Source of the DNA: DASYUM01 sp036001225
Lineage (GTDB): Bacteria > Methylomirabilota > Methylomirabilia > Rokubacteriales > DASRDR01
Assembly: GCA_036001225.1 (NCBI GenBank)
Contig: DASYUM010000296.1
Span: forward strand, 1 to 5,504
DNA: 5,504 nt
Direction: 5' to 3'
Every line of letters starts with the position of its first letter. The stretch's first letter is position 1. The translations under genes were made by a program, and so were the position numbers. Below are positions 5,258 to 5,504 of the stretch, piece after piece. A model generated the notes under the pieces. It did no database searches. It was given only the letters and a program-made list of their open reading frames with translations, and was not told the origin of the DNA.

Positions 5258-5284
5258 CACGAAACGAACGCAGGCTACTTCGTG
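5258..5284. other. Short inverted repeat in the convergent gap
   Basis: CACGAA (5258-5263) and TTCGTG (5279-5284) are perfect 6-bp arms around a 15-base loop, just after the stop at 5255. No U-tract follows, so terminator function is only a weak possibility. The right arm overlaps the TCGTGAA shared with the left junction copy. Confidence 0.25.
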
Positions 5285-5294
5285 AAGGAACGGG

Positions 5295-5404
5295 AGACGG
5301 CCTGAGACGCTCATTGGACCGGCGGGCGGGCGAAACGTTTCGGGCCGGTGGGGTCGGTCAGCCGCCGGCGAGGTCGGCCAGCATCAGCTCGAGCCCGGCG
5401 ACCA
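5295..5404. repeat. Right copy of the 110-bp direct repeat (M28 3' end plus spacer)
   Basis: This is the partner of 2645-2754. Here the repeat is continuous with an M28 reading frame that extends to the window edge, so this is probably the original arrangement on the M28 side. Its middle contains the perfect 12-bp palindrome CGAAACGTTTCG (5331-5342) just downstream of the M28 stop. The left copy has a degenerate version (GGAA-AAG-TTCC, 2681-2691). Confidence 0.9.
5331..5342. other. 12-bp perfect palindrome downstream of M28 stop
   Basis: CGAAACGTTTCG sits 15 bases past the M28 stop codon (minus strand). It could be part of a weak terminator or a protein-binding dyad. No poly-U follows on either strand. 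Function is not established. Confidence 0.3.
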
Positions 5405-5504
5405 CGCGGGCCATCCGCTCGTAGTCGATCTTCTCCGGGGTGTCCTCGGGCGTGTGGTACCAGCGGTACCGGTAGGGGGCGGTGTCCGTCACCATGACGC
5501 CCGG
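5358..5504 (-). CDS. M28-family zinc peptidase, C-terminal 48 residues (gene continues beyond window)
   Basis: The minus-strand frame is open to the edge of the window and ends with TGA at 5360-5358. The visible residues include PGVMVTDTAPYR, YHTPEDTPEKIDYERM and VAGLELMLADLAGG. The HTPEDT stretch, with a hydrophobic strand and TDTA before it, is the hallmark C-terminal part of M28 aminopeptidases. Its His (codon at 5456-5454) is the usual last zinc ligand. Such enzymes are often exported and remove N-terminal residues from peptides; localisation cannot be judged from this fragment. The gene converges on the broken propeller genes. Its tail and spacer are duplicated at 2645-2754, beside the ARPP-1 gene. 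Confidence 0.85.
   Translation of the reverse strand, partial: PGVMVTDTAPYRYRWYHTPEDTPEKIDYERMARVVAGLELMLADLAGG

Noticed and set aside
1..5504. CRISPR array, tRNA, rRNA, transposase or integrase
   Set aside because: No regularly spaced short repeats, no cloverleaf-like or rRNA-like sequence, and no DDE or tyrosine recombinase motifs were seen on either strand.

Overview
The window is very GC-rich, gene-dense DNA with genes on both strands and short intergenic gaps. Two genes have strong extended -10 boxes only nine bases before their ATG. This, with the secreted ARPP-1-type and M28 proteins, a class III cyclase and beta-propeller remnants, suggests an uncultured soil or sediment bacterium of the Rokubacteria/Methylomirabilota kind. 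That placement is a guess from sequence style: no rRNA or taxonomic marker is present.

Layout. Bases 2-856 (+) hold the 3' part of a CPBP-family (CAAX-protease-like) membrane protein. Bases 895-1518 (+) encode an unrecognised 207-residue soluble protein with its own extended -10. Convergent to it, 2610-1564 (-) encodes a probable Tat-exported ARPP-1 (DUF6569-like) protein with a strong ribosome binding site. Bases 2801-3655 (+) encode a fusion of a DUF6582-like N-terminal domain to a class III nucleotide cyclase domain, again with an extended -10 and almost no leader. A GC-rich dispersed palindromic element follows (3704-3751). Bases 3806-5255 have lower GC and hold two broken, tandem, related genes. 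Each has remnants of a virginiamycin-B-lyase/NHL-like beta-propeller followed by a recurrent C-terminal domain of about 100 residues, here called SPPSG...ANxEP. The second also has a signal peptide and a truncated third copy of that domain, and is frameshifted. The right edge carries the last 48 codons of an M28-family zinc peptidase on the minus strand (5504-5358).

The main structural feature is a direct repeat of about 110 bp, ungapped and offset by exactly 2650 bp (2645-2754 and 5295-5404). It contains the last codons of the M28 peptidase gene plus its downstream spacer. The right copy ends the M28 gene proper; the left copy is a 15-codon stump next to the ARPP-1 gene. The simplest reading is that M28 and ARPP-1 were once adjacent on the minus strand, and that the cyclase plus propeller segment came between them by an event that duplicated the junction. 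An 18-base piece of the same M28 tail also recurs beside the palindromic element.

No complete multi-gene system (defence, biosynthesis or secretion) can be assembled from the window. The items most worth following are the junction duplication, the DUF6582-cyclase fusion and the recurrent SPPSG...ANxEP domain.
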